From Thiopontia sp964344785 (lineage in GTDB: Bacteria; Pseudomonadota; Gammaproteobacteria; GCF-002020875), in NCBI GenBank assembly GCA_964344785.1, contig CAYFOR010000005.1:1-54169 (forward strand): DNA of 54,169 bases. The letters run 5' to 3'. Positions 26,372-34,788 of the stretch are shown piece by piece (the first letter of the stretch is position 1; every line of letters starts with the position of its first letter). A program made the translations under genes and the position numbers. The notes below the pieces were generated by a model that worked only from the letters and a program-made list of their open reading frames with translations, did no database searches and had not been told where the DNA came from.

Positions 26372-27591
26372 CAGCTTCGGTACTCCGCATTGATCCTAAC
26401 GTACTCATGTGAGAGATCACTAGTCCAGACCGTTTCGGATGCACCCCCTCTCCCCAGATCAATCCGGATGGTAATCTCATCACGGTCCATCACCGCCTGC
26501 CCTTGGGCCTCACTGTAATCCTGATCCCGTCCACCATTACTGACAATCTTCACCTCGTCGAGCCAGATTGCGATCCGCGCAACCTCCAGCGAAGCAACCT
26601 TGGCCCGGCCAATGGCTGCCAGAATACGCCCCCAATTGGGATCGGATGCGAACAATGCAGTTTTGACCAGAGGTGAATGGGCGACCGTCAGCCCCACCTC
26701 CAATGCCTCATCCACCGTGGATGCACCCTCAATGTTGATCGTCACAAACTTGGTTGCTCCCTCTCCATCACGCACCATCAACTGTGCCAGTTGCAGCGCT
26801 ACCGCCTCAAGTGTCGCCTTGAACTGCAGTGCTGCCTCACTCTCTCCATCCCCCAACGGAGGCGCGTTCCCCTTTCCTGTAGCGATTACCACAAAAGAGT
26901 CATTGGTAGAAGTATCACCATCGACCGTCACCCGGTTGAAGGTACGGCTGACAATCTCATCCACCATCTGCTGAAGCAGTTGCTGCTCAACAGTCGCATC
27001 GGTAGCGATATAGGCGAGCATGGTGGCCATATTAGGGTGGATCATCCCGGAACCCTTGGTGATACCGGTAATGGTGATGGTGTGACCATCGATTTCCAGT
27101 TGTCGGCTACACCCCTTGGGTACGGTATCGGTGGTCATGATCCCATTGGCTGCATCCTCCCACCCCATTTCGGAGAGTGCCGCCACCGCATCCGGCAACC
27201 CCTGAATGATTGGTGCCATCGGCAACGGTTCACCAATCACTCCGGTCGAGAACGGCAGTATCTGTGCAGGTTCCACCTGTGTGATCTCGGCAAGCATCAC
27301 ACAGGTCTGTTCTGCATCGGCTCTCCCCTGCTCCCCTGTTCCGGCATTGGCATTGCCGGTATTGGTGACCAGATAACGGATGTTGCCCTGCTGCAGATGT
27401 ATCTTGCAGAGGGAAACAGGTGCCGCACAAAAGGCATTTTGGGTAAATACCGCAGCAATGGTAGACCCCTCGGCACACTCCATTACCACCAGATCTCGAC
27501 GATCCGGGTAACGGACCCCTGCCTTTGTCGTACCCAGTGCAAACCCTGCAACAGGATGCATGACGGGAAGTGCTATCGGCCCAACGGTCAC
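26371..27591 (-). CDS. argJ: Bifunctional glutamate N-acetyltransferase/ornithine acetyltransferase
   Basis: ArgJ transfers acetyl from N-acetylornithine to glutamate and may also use acetyl-CoA, recycling the acetyl group in arginine synthesis. The 406-residue precursor is cleaved autocatalytically before Thr190 in KGSGMIHPNMATML. It starts with a GTG (27591) and the typical HPVAGFALG segment. Its stop overlaps the next gene. Presence of argJ implies the cyclic arginine pathway. Confidence 0.96.
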   Translation of the reverse strand: MTVGPIALPVMHPVAGFALGTTKAGVRYPDRRDLVVMECAEGSTIAAVFTQNAFCAAPVSLCKIHLQQGNIRYLVTNTGNANAGTGEQGRADAEQTCVMLAEITQVEPAQILPFSTGVIGEPLPMAPIIQGLPDAVAALSEMGWEDAANGIMTTDTVPKGCSRQLEIDGHTITITGITKGSGMIHPNMATMLAYIATDATVEQQLLQQMVDEIVSRTFNRVTVDGDTSTNDSFVVIATGKGNAPPLGDGESEAALQFKATLEAVALQLAQLMVRDGEGATKFVTINIEGASTVDEALEVGLTVAHSPLVKTALFASDPNWGRILAAIGRAKVASLEVARIAIWLDEVKIVSNGGRDQDYSEAQGQAVMDRDEITIRIDLGRGGASETVWTSDLSHEYVRINAEYRS

Positions 27592-27634
27592 TTAATCAGT
27601 ATTCTCAATTTGTCTGTTTGACACACACTGACAG

Positions 27635-28129
27635 TCACTGGTGACTCAGCAACTCCTCAGTTACCCACTGGGTTACCAATCCGGTAGCATGAGCACAACG
27701 GTCTCCCCTCTCATCGGAAAACGCCTTGTACTGATCCGCCTGCCACATATCCCAGTTCTTCCCGGTAAAGCACTGCTGCAAATCCTCACAACTGAGCCCG
27801 CCAAACTCCTCTTTAAAGCGCTCCACCAGCTTTTTACCTGCCTGGAAGTTCTCCATGCCCCGTCCCTGATCCAGCTTGTCTGCAGGGCGCCCCTTCTTCG
27901 CTCCGAGCGCGAGCAACCCCCCGGTGAGTGCACCACAAGCCCCCTCTCCCATCAGACCGCCACCGCCGGAAAGACCGTGACTGCACTGAATGGTTTCATC
28001 GTTGACCAGACCGGTTGTCTCTTTGACTGCTGTCAATACACACTGTGGGCAGCAGCCATATTTCACATCCAGATCAAAAGCGATGTCATACGCCTTTTTG
28101 GAAACATTCTTGATCAATCTTGTATCCAC
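27635..28129 (-). CDS. C_GCAxxG_C_C family redox-active protein
   Basis: This 164-residue cysteine-rich protein matches the C_GCAxxG_C_C family. Cysteines are at 26, 27, 30, 49, 65, 114, 120 and 145, with the glycine-rich SGGGGLMGEGACGALTGG segment containing the diagnostic pattern. Members are thought to bind a metal or act in redox reactions, but the chemistry is not established. A GTG start follows AGGGGA. It lies 18 bp after the YkgJ-family gene, so the two cysteine-rich proteins are probably co-expressed downstream of the apr operon. Confidence 0.85.
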   Translation of the reverse strand: MDTRLIKNVSKKAYDIAFDLDVKYGCCPQCVLTAVKETTGLVNDETIQCSHGLSGGGGLMGEGACGALTGGLLALGAKKGRPADKLDQGRGMENFQAGKKLVERFKEEFGGLSCEDLQQCFTGKNWDMWQADQYKAFSDERGDRCAHATGLVTQWVTEELLSHQ

Positions 28130-28147
28130 TGTCTATCCCCTTTTTCA

Positions 28148-29095
28148 TTATGGATCGTTGGTACCACAGGTGCCATCCGGACAGAATCCAGTGACCCCCG
28201 AATCCTCTTTATCAACCTCGTACATATCCTGCTCTCGCTTGCGGCGTGACGCCTGTGCCTCATTAATCCGTGCCTCCCAGATGTGCTTACGCTTCTCGGA
28301 GCGCTCTTCCCACGCCCCCTCACGTTGCTTGACCAGCTGCTCACCAAAGAAGACCTGGCGCATGATCTTGTCTCCCAGCTCCAGTAGCAACATGTCATCC
28401 TTGATCGCCTCAACCAGTTCATCCTCAGGGATGTCGTAAACCTTTTCAAACCCTTCTGAGAGGACAAAGTCACGGAAACGATCAATATCGTAAGTAGCCA
28501 TAAAATAGAAACTGAGGCTATTTTTGGAGAGTGTGCCAATTGCTGGACCACCAGACTTTTTCTTCAGAATCATGCGGCGATACATGTGAGAGTTCTTATC
28601 AAACTCCACCACCTGCTGTTCTTCACGATACTCATCGATCGTCAACTCACGCTCCTCGTCATGCCCCTTGCAATAGGTTTCCTTGACCAGGAAATAGTGC
28701 TCCTCTTCATCCCAAACATCCTGTTTACGCAGTGAGAGGTGGCCCACCGGATAATAGCGACACGCCATCGGGCGATTTTCATAGACACTGCATCCTTCAT
28801 CGTTCATGAAGAGGCAGGTGGTGGTGTTATCCTGGTGACGCAACTTAACCCCCGGAAGACGGTCATTATCCATCTCAAAAGGATAGGTGTACTCCTTGAG
28901 GAATTCTGTTGAACTAATCCCCAAATGGACTTTAAGGCGAATCACATCATAGGAGGTGAGCGGGATATCTGCCTGGCGGCAACATTCGTTGTAGCACTCT
29001 ACATCTTTATGACAGCGAAACTTTATCTTCGCACTGCCATCCAGCTGTGTAGGAACAGCAGGGCTGTTGACTGGTAATTCAAATGGGGTTTGCAT
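28148..29095 (-). CDS. YkgJ family cysteine-cluster protein
   Basis: This 315-residue protein has an N-terminal zinc- or iron-binding cysteine cluster: Cys28, 34, 38, 39, 94, 102 and 112, with GCSVYENRPMACRYYP being the family signature. The C-terminal half is charged and helical, ending in a FCPDGTCG motif near the end. I chose ATG 29095 with GAGG eight bases upstream. The function of the family is unknown. It follows the aprA terminator, so it is a separate unit from sat-aprBA. Confidence 0.85.
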   Translation of the reverse strand: MQTPFELPVNSPAVPTQLDGSAKIKFRCHKDVECYNECCRQADIPLTSYDVIRLKVHLGISSTEFLKEYTYPFEMDNDRLPGVKLRHQDNTTTCLFMNDEGCSVYENRPMACRYYPVGHLSLRKQDVWDEEEHYFLVKETYCKGHDEERELTIDEYREEQQVVEFDKNSHMYRRMILKKKSGGPAIGTLSKNSLSFYFMATYDIDRFRDFVLSEGFEKVYDIPEDELVEAIKDDMLLLELGDKIMRQVFFGEQLVKQREGAWEERSEKRKHIWEARINEAQASRRKREQDMYEVDKEDSGVTGFCPDGTCGTNDP

Positions 29096-29274
29096 CTCAT
29101 ATACCTCGTAAACAACGGCCTCTTCCAACAGAGGCAAAACCGTGTTCTATGGGGTGCGCTGTTGGGCGATCAAGAGCGCATTATAGCATTATTACATCAT
29201 ACAATAGAACACAAGAATAACTTATGGGATCACACCAGCCTCTTCACTGCATGGAGCGAACCCAGCGGCTCCCA

Positions 29275-29311
29275 AGACAAAAGAGTCCGGGCACCTGACG
29301 GCACCCGGACT
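29275..29311 (-). terminator. Intrinsic terminator after aprA
   Basis: On the minus strand an 8-bp perfect stem (AGTCCGGG / CCCGGACT, 29284-29311) is followed by a T-rich run (CTTTTGTCTT). It ends the sat-aprB-aprA transcript before the YkgJ-family gene. Confidence 0.8.
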
Positions 29312-29340
29312 CCCCTTACAGCTTAGCTATTCTAGCCACA

Positions 29341-29359
29341 CTGCGAGCCTCGCTCGCAG
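29341..29359 (-). other. Second hairpin in the aprA 3' region
   Basis: CTGCGAG and CTCGCAG form a perfect 7-bp stem with a 5-base loop, flanked by CTTAGC and GCTAAG that extend the fold. It lies between the aprA stop and the terminator and may protect the mRNA 3' end. Confidence 0.5.
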
Positions 29360-29380
29360 CACGCTAAGGATACCCTCTCC

Positions 29381-31381
29381 TTATTTCTTGAACAGCTTGG
29401 ACTTGTCAACGATATCTACGTGAGCACGCTTGAAGCAAGTCCACTTGCCAGACGCCTTGTCGTAGATAGAGTTAACGAAGCAGTGCCAGTTCTCCTCGTC
29501 GACAAAGTTCTTGTCCGCACGATAGTAGAAACCAGGGTAACGAGACTCCTGACGGAACTCGATGTGCTTCATGTGGGCCTCAGCCGTCAGTACACGGTGA
29601 TAGTTCTCCCAGGCACGCAGCCACTCGTGGAGATCCTTCGCACGCATCTTCTCGGCATCTTCCTTCAGCATGTCGATCTTCTCACCAGCAACCTTCATCA
29701 TCTCGGCGTTGGTGGTGTAGTAGGTAGCAACACCCGCTACGTACTCGTCCATGATCTTCTGCAGACGGAACTGGAACATCTTAGGAGTGATCAGGTTAGG
29801 GTTAACGTCGATCGCAGTAGTGTAGTCCTTGTGCTCCATGTAGTTCATGACTGGCTTCAGGATTTCCATAACCAGATCATCAACGTCCTCAGCGAACTCA
29901 GGCTCCCAGTCCTGGTTGTCCAGTACGTACTTGACCATAGACTTGGCAGCCATACGACCCTCGGCGTGTGAACCAGAGGAGAACTTATGACCCGCAGCAC
30001 CAACACCGTCACCCGCAGTGAACAGGCCATTTACGGTAGTCATACCACGGTAGCCCCAGTTCCAGCCAGATGGCAGGTGATCCGGTACGCCAGCCTCGGT
30101 CTCTTCAGTAGGTGCACCTACGTCCTCAGGACCAGAACACCAGATTCCGCAGCAACCAGAGTGTGAACCCAGCAGGTATGGCTCGGTTGGCATCAGCTCA
30201 GAGTTCTTCTTCTCAGGCTCGATGTTCTCACCAACCCAGATACCACACTGACCGACACACATGTCGAGGAAGTCCTCCCATGCCTCAGCTTCCAAGTGCT
30301 TAACCTCACGTGGAGAGAGTACTTCACGCAGATCAGCCAGAGCGGTAACTGTGTCCATCCAGATTGGGCCCAGACCGTCCTTCATCTCCTTCAGCATCAG
30401 GTGGTTACGCAGGCAAGAAGCAGGAACTGCAGCCTGACCGTATGGAGGGTAGTCATCCAGCATGGAAGCATTCTTGGTCATGTACGCCTCGCCGAATGCG
30501 TTGGTAGCCTTCGCCTTGAACAGCAGGAACCAGGCACCTACTGGACCGTAACCGTCCTTGAAGCGAGTAGGTACGAAGCGGTTCTCCATCAGAGTCAGCT
30601 CAGCACCAGCCTCGGCAGCCATGGAGTAGGTAGAACCTGCATTCCATACTGGGTACCAAGCACGACCGGTACCCTCACCAACAGAGCGTGGGCGGAAGAT
30701 GTTTACACAACCACCAGCAGCCAGCAGGATTGCCTTGGCCTTGATGACGTAGATCTTGTGCTCACGAACAGAGAAGCCGATAGAACCTGCAACAGTATTT
30801 GCGCGGTTCTTGTCGTTGATCAGCTTGACCATGAATACACGCTCGGTGATGTTCTCAGCACCCAGTGCCTTCTGTGCAGCCTCAGCGACGATCCACTTGT
30901 AGGACTCACCGTTGATCATGATCTGCCACTTACCAGAACGTACAGGCTTACCGCCGTCCTTCAGTGAAGTCATACCCTGCGCACCGTCGAAACGCTCGCC
31001 GTTCTCGTCCATCTTCCAGATCGGCAGCCCCCACTCCTCGAACAGATGTACAGACTCGTCCACGTGACGACCCAAGTCATAGGCCAAGTCATCACGAGTA
31101 ATACCCATCAGATCGTTGGATACCATGCGGGCGTAGTCTGCAGGGTCCTGCTCGGAACCGATGTAGGTGTTAATTGCAGAGAGACCCTGTGCAACCGCAC
31201 CAGAACGTGGCAGTGCAGCCTTGTCGACCAGTCGAACCGTCAGTGGGCGACCCAACTGAGCCTCAGCCTGCTTGGCCCAAGGACCGATCTCAAATGCGGC
31301 ACCACAGTTTGCCATACCACCACCGATCATCAGGACGTCCACTTCTTCCTGAACGATATCCGGATTTCCAAATTCAGCCAT
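29381..31381 (-). CDS. aprA: Adenylylsulfate (APS) reductase alpha subunit
   Basis: AprA is the FAD-containing subunit of dissimilatory APS reductase; in sulfur oxidisers it works in reverse, joining sulfite and AMP into APS in the cytoplasm. The 666-residue protein has the FAD-binding MIGGGMANCGAAFEIG near the N terminus and the active-site region GRAWYPVWNAGSTY...LMENRFVPTRFKDGYGPVGAW. Length matches the family. The gene lies 48 bp after aprB, with GAGGA upstream of the ATG, and is followed by two hairpins. Confidence 0.98.
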   Translation of the reverse strand: MAEFGNPDIVQEEVDVLMIGGGMANCGAAFEIGPWAKQAEAQLGRPLTVRLVDKAALPRSGAVAQGLSAINTYIGSEQDPADYARMVSNDLMGITRDDLAYDLGRHVDESVHLFEEWGLPIWKMDENGERFDGAQGMTSLKDGGKPVRSGKWQIMINGESYKWIVAEAAQKALGAENITERVFMVKLINDKNRANTVAGSIGFSVREHKIYVIKAKAILLAAGGCVNIFRPRSVGEGTGRAWYPVWNAGSTYSMAAEAGAELTLMENRFVPTRFKDGYGPVGAWFLLFKAKATNAFGEAYMTKNASMLDDYPPYGQAAVPASCLRNHLMLKEMKDGLGPIWMDTVTALADLREVLSPREVKHLEAEAWEDFLDMCVGQCGIWVGENIEPEKKNSELMPTEPYLLGSHSGCCGIWCSGPEDVGAPTEETEAGVPDHLPSGWNWGYRGMTTVNGLFTAGDGVGAAGHKFSSGSHAEGRMAAKSMVKYVLDNQDWEPEFAEDVDDLVMEILKPVMNYMEHKDYTTAIDVNPNLITPKMFQFRLQKIMDEYVAGVATYYTTNAEMMKVAGEKIDMLKEDAEKMRAKDLHEWLRAWENYHRVLTAEAHMKHIEFRQESRYPGFYYRADKNFVDEENWHCFVNSIYDKASGKWTCFKRAHVDIVDKSKLFKK

Positions 31382-31429
31382 TTGTAAAATTCCTCTTTAC
31401 TAATTTATTTACGCTACGAAATGAACCGA

Positions 31430-31903
31430 TTACTTACGGATCAGTTCGCTAGGATCACCCGCACGGTAGCCGTTCTGCTCCATGTGGTTGAAGAAACCTG
31501 GTTCACTAATCTTGCTGATATCAGCGTCTGGCTTACCACCGTAAGGATCGATTGAACCTTCTGGAGTGGTACGGATAGGGAACTTGAATCGCTTCTGGGT
31601 TCCGTTACGGAACTTGATGCTCCAGATGATGGAGTCAGTACCGCGGATGGGCTGTACCTGACCACCCAGAGGCACTACGTCCGCATAGTGACGAGCTTCG
31701 ATCGCCTGCTGAGGGCAGATCTTCACGCAAGAGTAACACTCCCAGCACTGCTCAGGCTCCTGGTTGAATGACTTCATGGCGTGGCCGGTCTCGGAACCGT
31801 CCATATCCAGCTTCATCAGATCGTGTGGGCAGATGTACATGCAAGCGGTCTTGTCAGCGCCCTTGCAGCCATCGCACTTATCAGTACGTACATAAGTTGG
31901 CAT
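31430..31903 (-). CDS. aprB: Adenylylsulfate reductase beta subunit
   Basis: This 157-residue ferredoxin-like subunit carries electrons from the AprA FAD through two 4Fe-4S clusters, bound by Cys10, 13, 21, 25 and Cys53, 56, 59, 63. I chose ATG 31903, which gives the canonical PTYVRTDKCDGCKG start and has GGAG about 11 bases upstream; the open frame extends 22 codons further without conservation. It sits between sat and aprA in one operon. Confidence 0.97.
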   Translation of the reverse strand: MPTYVRTDKCDGCKGADKTACMYICPHDLMKLDMDGSETGHAMKSFNQEPEQCWECYSCVKICPQQAIEARHYADVVPLGGQVQPIRGTDSIIWSIKFRNGTQKRFKFPIRTTPEGSIDPYGGKPDADISKISEPGFFNHMEQNGYRAGDPSELIRK

Positions 31904-32013
31904 GGTTTTCTTTTCTCCAGTTTTACTGCAGTTAATAACACCTGCGGCCCGAACCAATGAAACAGGCAACAGACTCTCGAGTTCGCCCCCCGACTCTTCC
32001 GGGGGAAATTGAT

Positions 32014-33231
32014 TTACTGGGCAGAGTGCCCCTTCATCTCTACCTTGACGTTCTCCGAATCGCTGAGGCTTGCGTAGTAATCTTTAAGAATTTCAGCAAC
32101 CTCAGGACGGCTAAAGGTTGGAGGCGGCACCTCTCCTTCCGAGAGCATCTTGCGCACCTTGGTTCCAGAGAGAAGAATTCTGTCATCCTTGCCGTGCGGA
32201 CAGGTCTTCATTGAGGCCATACCGTCACAGGCATTACACCAGAAAGTCCAGTCGATCTTCAGAGGCTGGGTCTCCAGTGAATTCTCTGGAATCTCATCAA
32301 AGATCGATTGTGCATCAAATGGCCCGTAGTAGTCACCAACACCAGCATGGTCACGACCTACGATCAGGTGTGAACAGCCGTAGTTCTGACGAAATACTGC
32401 ATGGAGCAGGGCTTCACGTGGACCGGCATAGCGCATATCCAGTGGATAGCCTGCCTGTACCACAGTATTGGGCACAAAGTAGTTGTCAATTAGTGCCTGG
32501 ATTGCCTTGGAGCGGGTCTCAGCCGGAATATCACCAGGCTTCAGCTTACCCAATGTGGAGTGAACCAGCACACCATCCAGTGTCTCTACCGCAATCTTCG
32601 CCAGATACTCATGTGAACGGTGCATTGGGTTACGGGTCTGGAAGGCTGCAACGGTATTCCACCCCTTGGACTCAAACAGTGCACGGGTCTGCTCCGGGGT
32701 CATGAACTGATCCCCATAGGTCTCAGGGAAACCACCCAGTGAGAGCACCTTGATCGGACCGGCGAGATTGACATCACCCTGATCCATTACCATCGTTACC
32801 CCAGGATGCTCAAGGTCGGTTGTCTTATAGACAGAAAGACACTCATGTTCCTTGTCAATACCATACTTCTCAGTGACCTTCATGGTGGCAATCACCTTGT
32901 CACTGTCGCTATCCACCAGCGCAACCTCGCTGCCTTCGTGGATCTCCTTGGCACTGCCTGTGTCGGTAGAGAGTGTGACCGGGATCGGCCAGAAAAGACC
33001 ACTCTCCATTGTGTAGTTGTCACACACCCCTTTCCAGTCTGCGTGGTTCATGAAACCGTCTAGTGGAGTAAATCCACCAATACCCATCATATAGATATCA
33101 CCCGCTTCGCGAGAGGTCACCTTGATCTTGGGGAGGGTTTCTGCGTGCGCCTTCTCATCTTCCAGCGCCGTCCCTTCAAGTAGTAGTGGCTTCAACTCTC
33201 CGCCACCGTGAGGTTTGACTAGATTCGACAT
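32014..33231 (-). CDS. sat: Dissimilatory sulfate adenylyltransferase (ATP sulfurylase)
   Basis: In sulfur oxidation Sat converts APS and PPi to sulfate and ATP, a substrate-level phosphorylation step. The 405-residue homo-oligomeric type shows the HxxH nucleotide motif in QTRNPMHRSHEYLAK and GRDHAGVGDYYGPFDAQ. AAGGA lies six bases before the ATG. It is the first gene of sat-aprB-aprA. Because it consumes PPi, it links functionally to the PPi enzymes at 46292-50281. Confidence 0.97.
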   Translation of the reverse strand: MSNLVKPHGGGELKPLLLEGTALEDEKAHAETLPKIKVTSREAGDIYMMGIGGFTPLDGFMNHADWKGVCDNYTMESGLFWPIPVTLSTDTGSAKEIHEGSEVALVDSDSDKVIATMKVTEKYGIDKEHECLSVYKTTDLEHPGVTMVMDQGDVNLAGPIKVLSLGGFPETYGDQFMTPEQTRALFESKGWNTVAAFQTRNPMHRSHEYLAKIAVETLDGVLVHSTLGKLKPGDIPAETRSKAIQALIDNYFVPNTVVQAGYPLDMRYAGPREALLHAVFRQNYGCSHLIVGRDHAGVGDYYGPFDAQSIFDEIPENSLETQPLKIDWTFWCNACDGMASMKTCPHGKDDRILLSGTKVRKMLSEGEVPPPTFSRPEVAEILKDYYASLSDSENVKVEMKGHSAQ

Positions 33232-33585
33232 CTTGTTCCTTCCATGCTGGATTCGGCCTACCGGCTACGAATCTGATTGTCGTTGAGGAAAGGCGAACGA
33301 TACTCCCTGACGCCTTTCCGCTATTAAATTGGGTCACTGCTTTTCAGCAGCGCAACTCTAGCGCCTCCCAACAACCGTTCAAGCAGGGAAATCTTGTTTT
33401 GCTATAAATCCAGCTTATTTGAGAAAGAAAAAATTATTATTTATCAATATATTCTATAATTACAAGCGCCTGCTACATGATAGAAATACACCATCATCCA
33501 TACCAAAATCATTTAGTTATGCCATTACTGTAGCCGCATGACTTTGTCCTCAGCCTGACTCATTTTCCAATAGACCAACAAAACC
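33232..33585. other. Intergenic region upstream of sat
   Basis: No gene is supported in these 354 bases. Near sat is an inverted repeat GGAAAGGCG/CGCCTTTCC (33287-33319, 15-base loop) that would lie in the sat leader. Further out, 33400-33480 is very AT-rich and probably carries the sat promoter and the divergent promoter of the next gene; I could not fix -35/-10 elements. Confidence 0.45.
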
Positions 33586-34005
33586 ATGAGCCCATCCTAT
33601 CGCTGTCCATTTGCCAAGGCACTACTCAACAACCACTCTCGATGCCAATATGCCGAAAGTTTTCATATTGCCGAACGCCATGGTATACAGTGTAAGCTGC
33701 CAGCAGCACAGGCCAACTGCGAAATATTGGCCCAACACCTACATGAACAGAGCCGCTTCGCACTCGGTGTGACCCACCTTCCACAGCAGCTGACCAGCAA
33801 TATGGAGTTGCGCATTCAGTGTGGGGGCATCAATGGGGTTCAGAGGGTTATGTCAGAGGAGCAGCAGGAGGCGGTTCCTGATATCTACAATCTGGTGCAG
33901 GATGCCATTGAAAAGTTTGGAGCCTTGGAACAGCTTCCCTACTCCAAAATTGTGCAGTCAATCAGTCAGTGGAAACCGAAACGGCGCTCTCGCCGACGAG
34001 ACTGA
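33586..34005 (+). CDS. Conserved-looking four-cysteine protein of unknown function
   Basis: This 139-residue soluble protein has four cysteines in the N-terminal half (Cys7, 20, 36, 45) and a basic C-terminal tail (WKPKRRSRRRD). Spacing C-x12-C-x15-C-x8-C and several histidines would allow metal or Fe-S binding, but no known motif is matched. It is divergent from sat and convergent with the MoaD-like gene, their stops being only 4 bp apart. I do not recognise it. Confidence 0.65.
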   Translation: MSPSYRCPFAKALLNNHSRCQYAESFHIAERHGIQCKLPAAQANCEILAQHLHEQSRFALGVTHLPQQLTSNMELRIQCGGINGVQRVMSEEQQEAVPDIYNLVQDAIEKFGALEQLPYSKIVQSISQWKPKRRSRRRD

Positions 34006-34009
34006 TACA

Positions 34010-34240
34010 CTAGACCAAGGCGATCTCATCACCATCCTCAACCGGATGGTCCCAATTGACAATCTGCTTGTTGACCATCACCTGAAACTGTCCTTCAACC
34101 AACATTCTGTCCCAGTGATCATCACGCGCCTTCAGACGCTGGATGATTTCACCCACCGTCTTCGCACTCCCCTTCATCATCGGTTCACCACTCTTCTTGA
34201 ATGCCTCCGCCAAACGGGCGAAGTAGAGTATGCGCATCAT
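34010..34240 (-). CDS. MoaD/ThiS-family beta-grasp protein lacking the Gly-Gly tail
   Basis: This 76-residue protein is clearly MoaD-like: MRILYFARLAEAF at the start and QVMVNKQIVNWDHPVEDGDEIALV at the end. Normal MoaD continues for about eight more residues, ending in Gly-Gly, the site of adenylation and thiocarboxylation. Here TAG follows ALV directly, and no frame after it encodes a PPVxGG tail. The protein therefore cannot act as a normal sulfur carrier unless the sequence is in error. ATG 34240 lies 7 bp after the iscU stop, so the two are co-transcribed. Confidence 0.8.
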   Translation of the reverse strand: MMRILYFARLAEAFKKSGEPMMKGSAKTVGEIIQRLKARDDHWDRMLVEGQFQVMVNKQIVNWDHPVEDGDEIALV

Positions 34241-34247
34241 CGATGCA

Positions 34248-34634
34248 CTACTCCAGGTCCTGCTTTGAGCGATAATCCTCAACAGCGGCTTTAATCGCAT
34301 CCTCTGCCAGCACTGAACAGTGAATTTTTACCGGCGGCAGAGCGAGCTCCTCTGCAATATCGACATTCTTGATCTCCTGCGCCTCTTCCAGCGTCTTACC
34401 CTTGACCCACTCAGTTACCAGTGAGCTTGAAGCGATCGCAGAGCCGCAACCATAGGTCTTGAATTTGGCATCCTCAATCACTCCTTTTTCATTCACCTGG
34501 ATCTGCAGCCGCATTACATCACCACAAGCCGGGGCACCGACCATCCCTGTGCCGACATCAGTGGCGCTTTTATCCATCACACCGACATTTCGTGGATTCT
34601 CATAGTGGTCCATGACCTTCTCACTATATGCCAT
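34248..34634 (-). CDS. iscU: Iron-sulfur cluster assembly scaffold IscU
   Basis: This 128-residue scaffold for 2Fe-2S assembly has the conserved Cys37, Asp39, Cys63, His105 and Cys106 and the HscA-recognition motif LPPVK at 99-103. It is intact and canonical. Unusually, it stands apart from iscR, iscS, iscA and hscBA, none of which is in the window; instead it pairs with the MoaD-like gene. It could be a second IscU or show that the isc operon is split. Confidence 0.95.
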   Translation of the reverse strand: MAYSEKVMDHYENPRNVGVMDKSATDVGTGMVGAPACGDVMRLQIQVNEKGVIEDAKFKTYGCGSAIASSSLVTEWVKGKTLEEAQEIKNVDIAEELALPPVKIHCSVLAEDAIKAAVEDYRSKQDLE

Positions 34635-34668
34635 TCCATTACTCCTGCTTATTCCTGACTATTTTTAT

Positions 34669-34697
34669 ATGGTATAACAGAGTACCGCAATTGGCAA
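34669..34697 (-). promoter_or_regulatory. Candidate iscU promoter
   Basis: On the minus strand TTGCCA (34697-34692) and TACCAT (34674-34669) are 17 bp apart, a plausible -35/-10 pair 35 bp before the iscU ATG. The -35 lies inside the inverted repeat at 34679-34742. Match quality is moderate. Confidence 0.35.
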
Positions 34698-34742
34698 TAC
34701 TACCAGAGACGAAACCGTCTGCATCTGAATAAGCGGTACTCT
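34679..34742. repeat. 10-bp inverted repeat enclosing a smaller hairpin
   Basis: AGAGTACCGC (34679-34688) and GCGGTACTCT (34733-34742) are perfect reverse complements. Between them AGACG-AAAC-CGTCT (34707-34720) forms a second hairpin. The nested arrangement lies between iscU and the NarX-like kinase gene and could be a folded RNA or a DNA operator. Confidence 0.6.
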
Positions 34743-34759
34743 ATTATTATATCCAGCAT

Positions 34760-34788
34760 AAAAAAGGCGCAACCTAAACGGTTGCGCC
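34760..34788 (-). terminator. Intrinsic terminator on the minus strand with no gene before it
   Basis: A perfect 9-bp stem (GGCGCAACC / GGTTGCGCC, loop of five) is followed on the minus strand by six T residues. No minus-strand protein gene lies upstream before the convergent region at 36379, so it may end a small RNA or antisense transcript that starts in or near the kinase gene's 5' end. Confidence 0.75.

Noticed and set aside
26677..27621. Open frame of 314 codons antisense to argJ
   Set aside because: Cys/His-rich nonsense composition; argJ on the other strand is complete.
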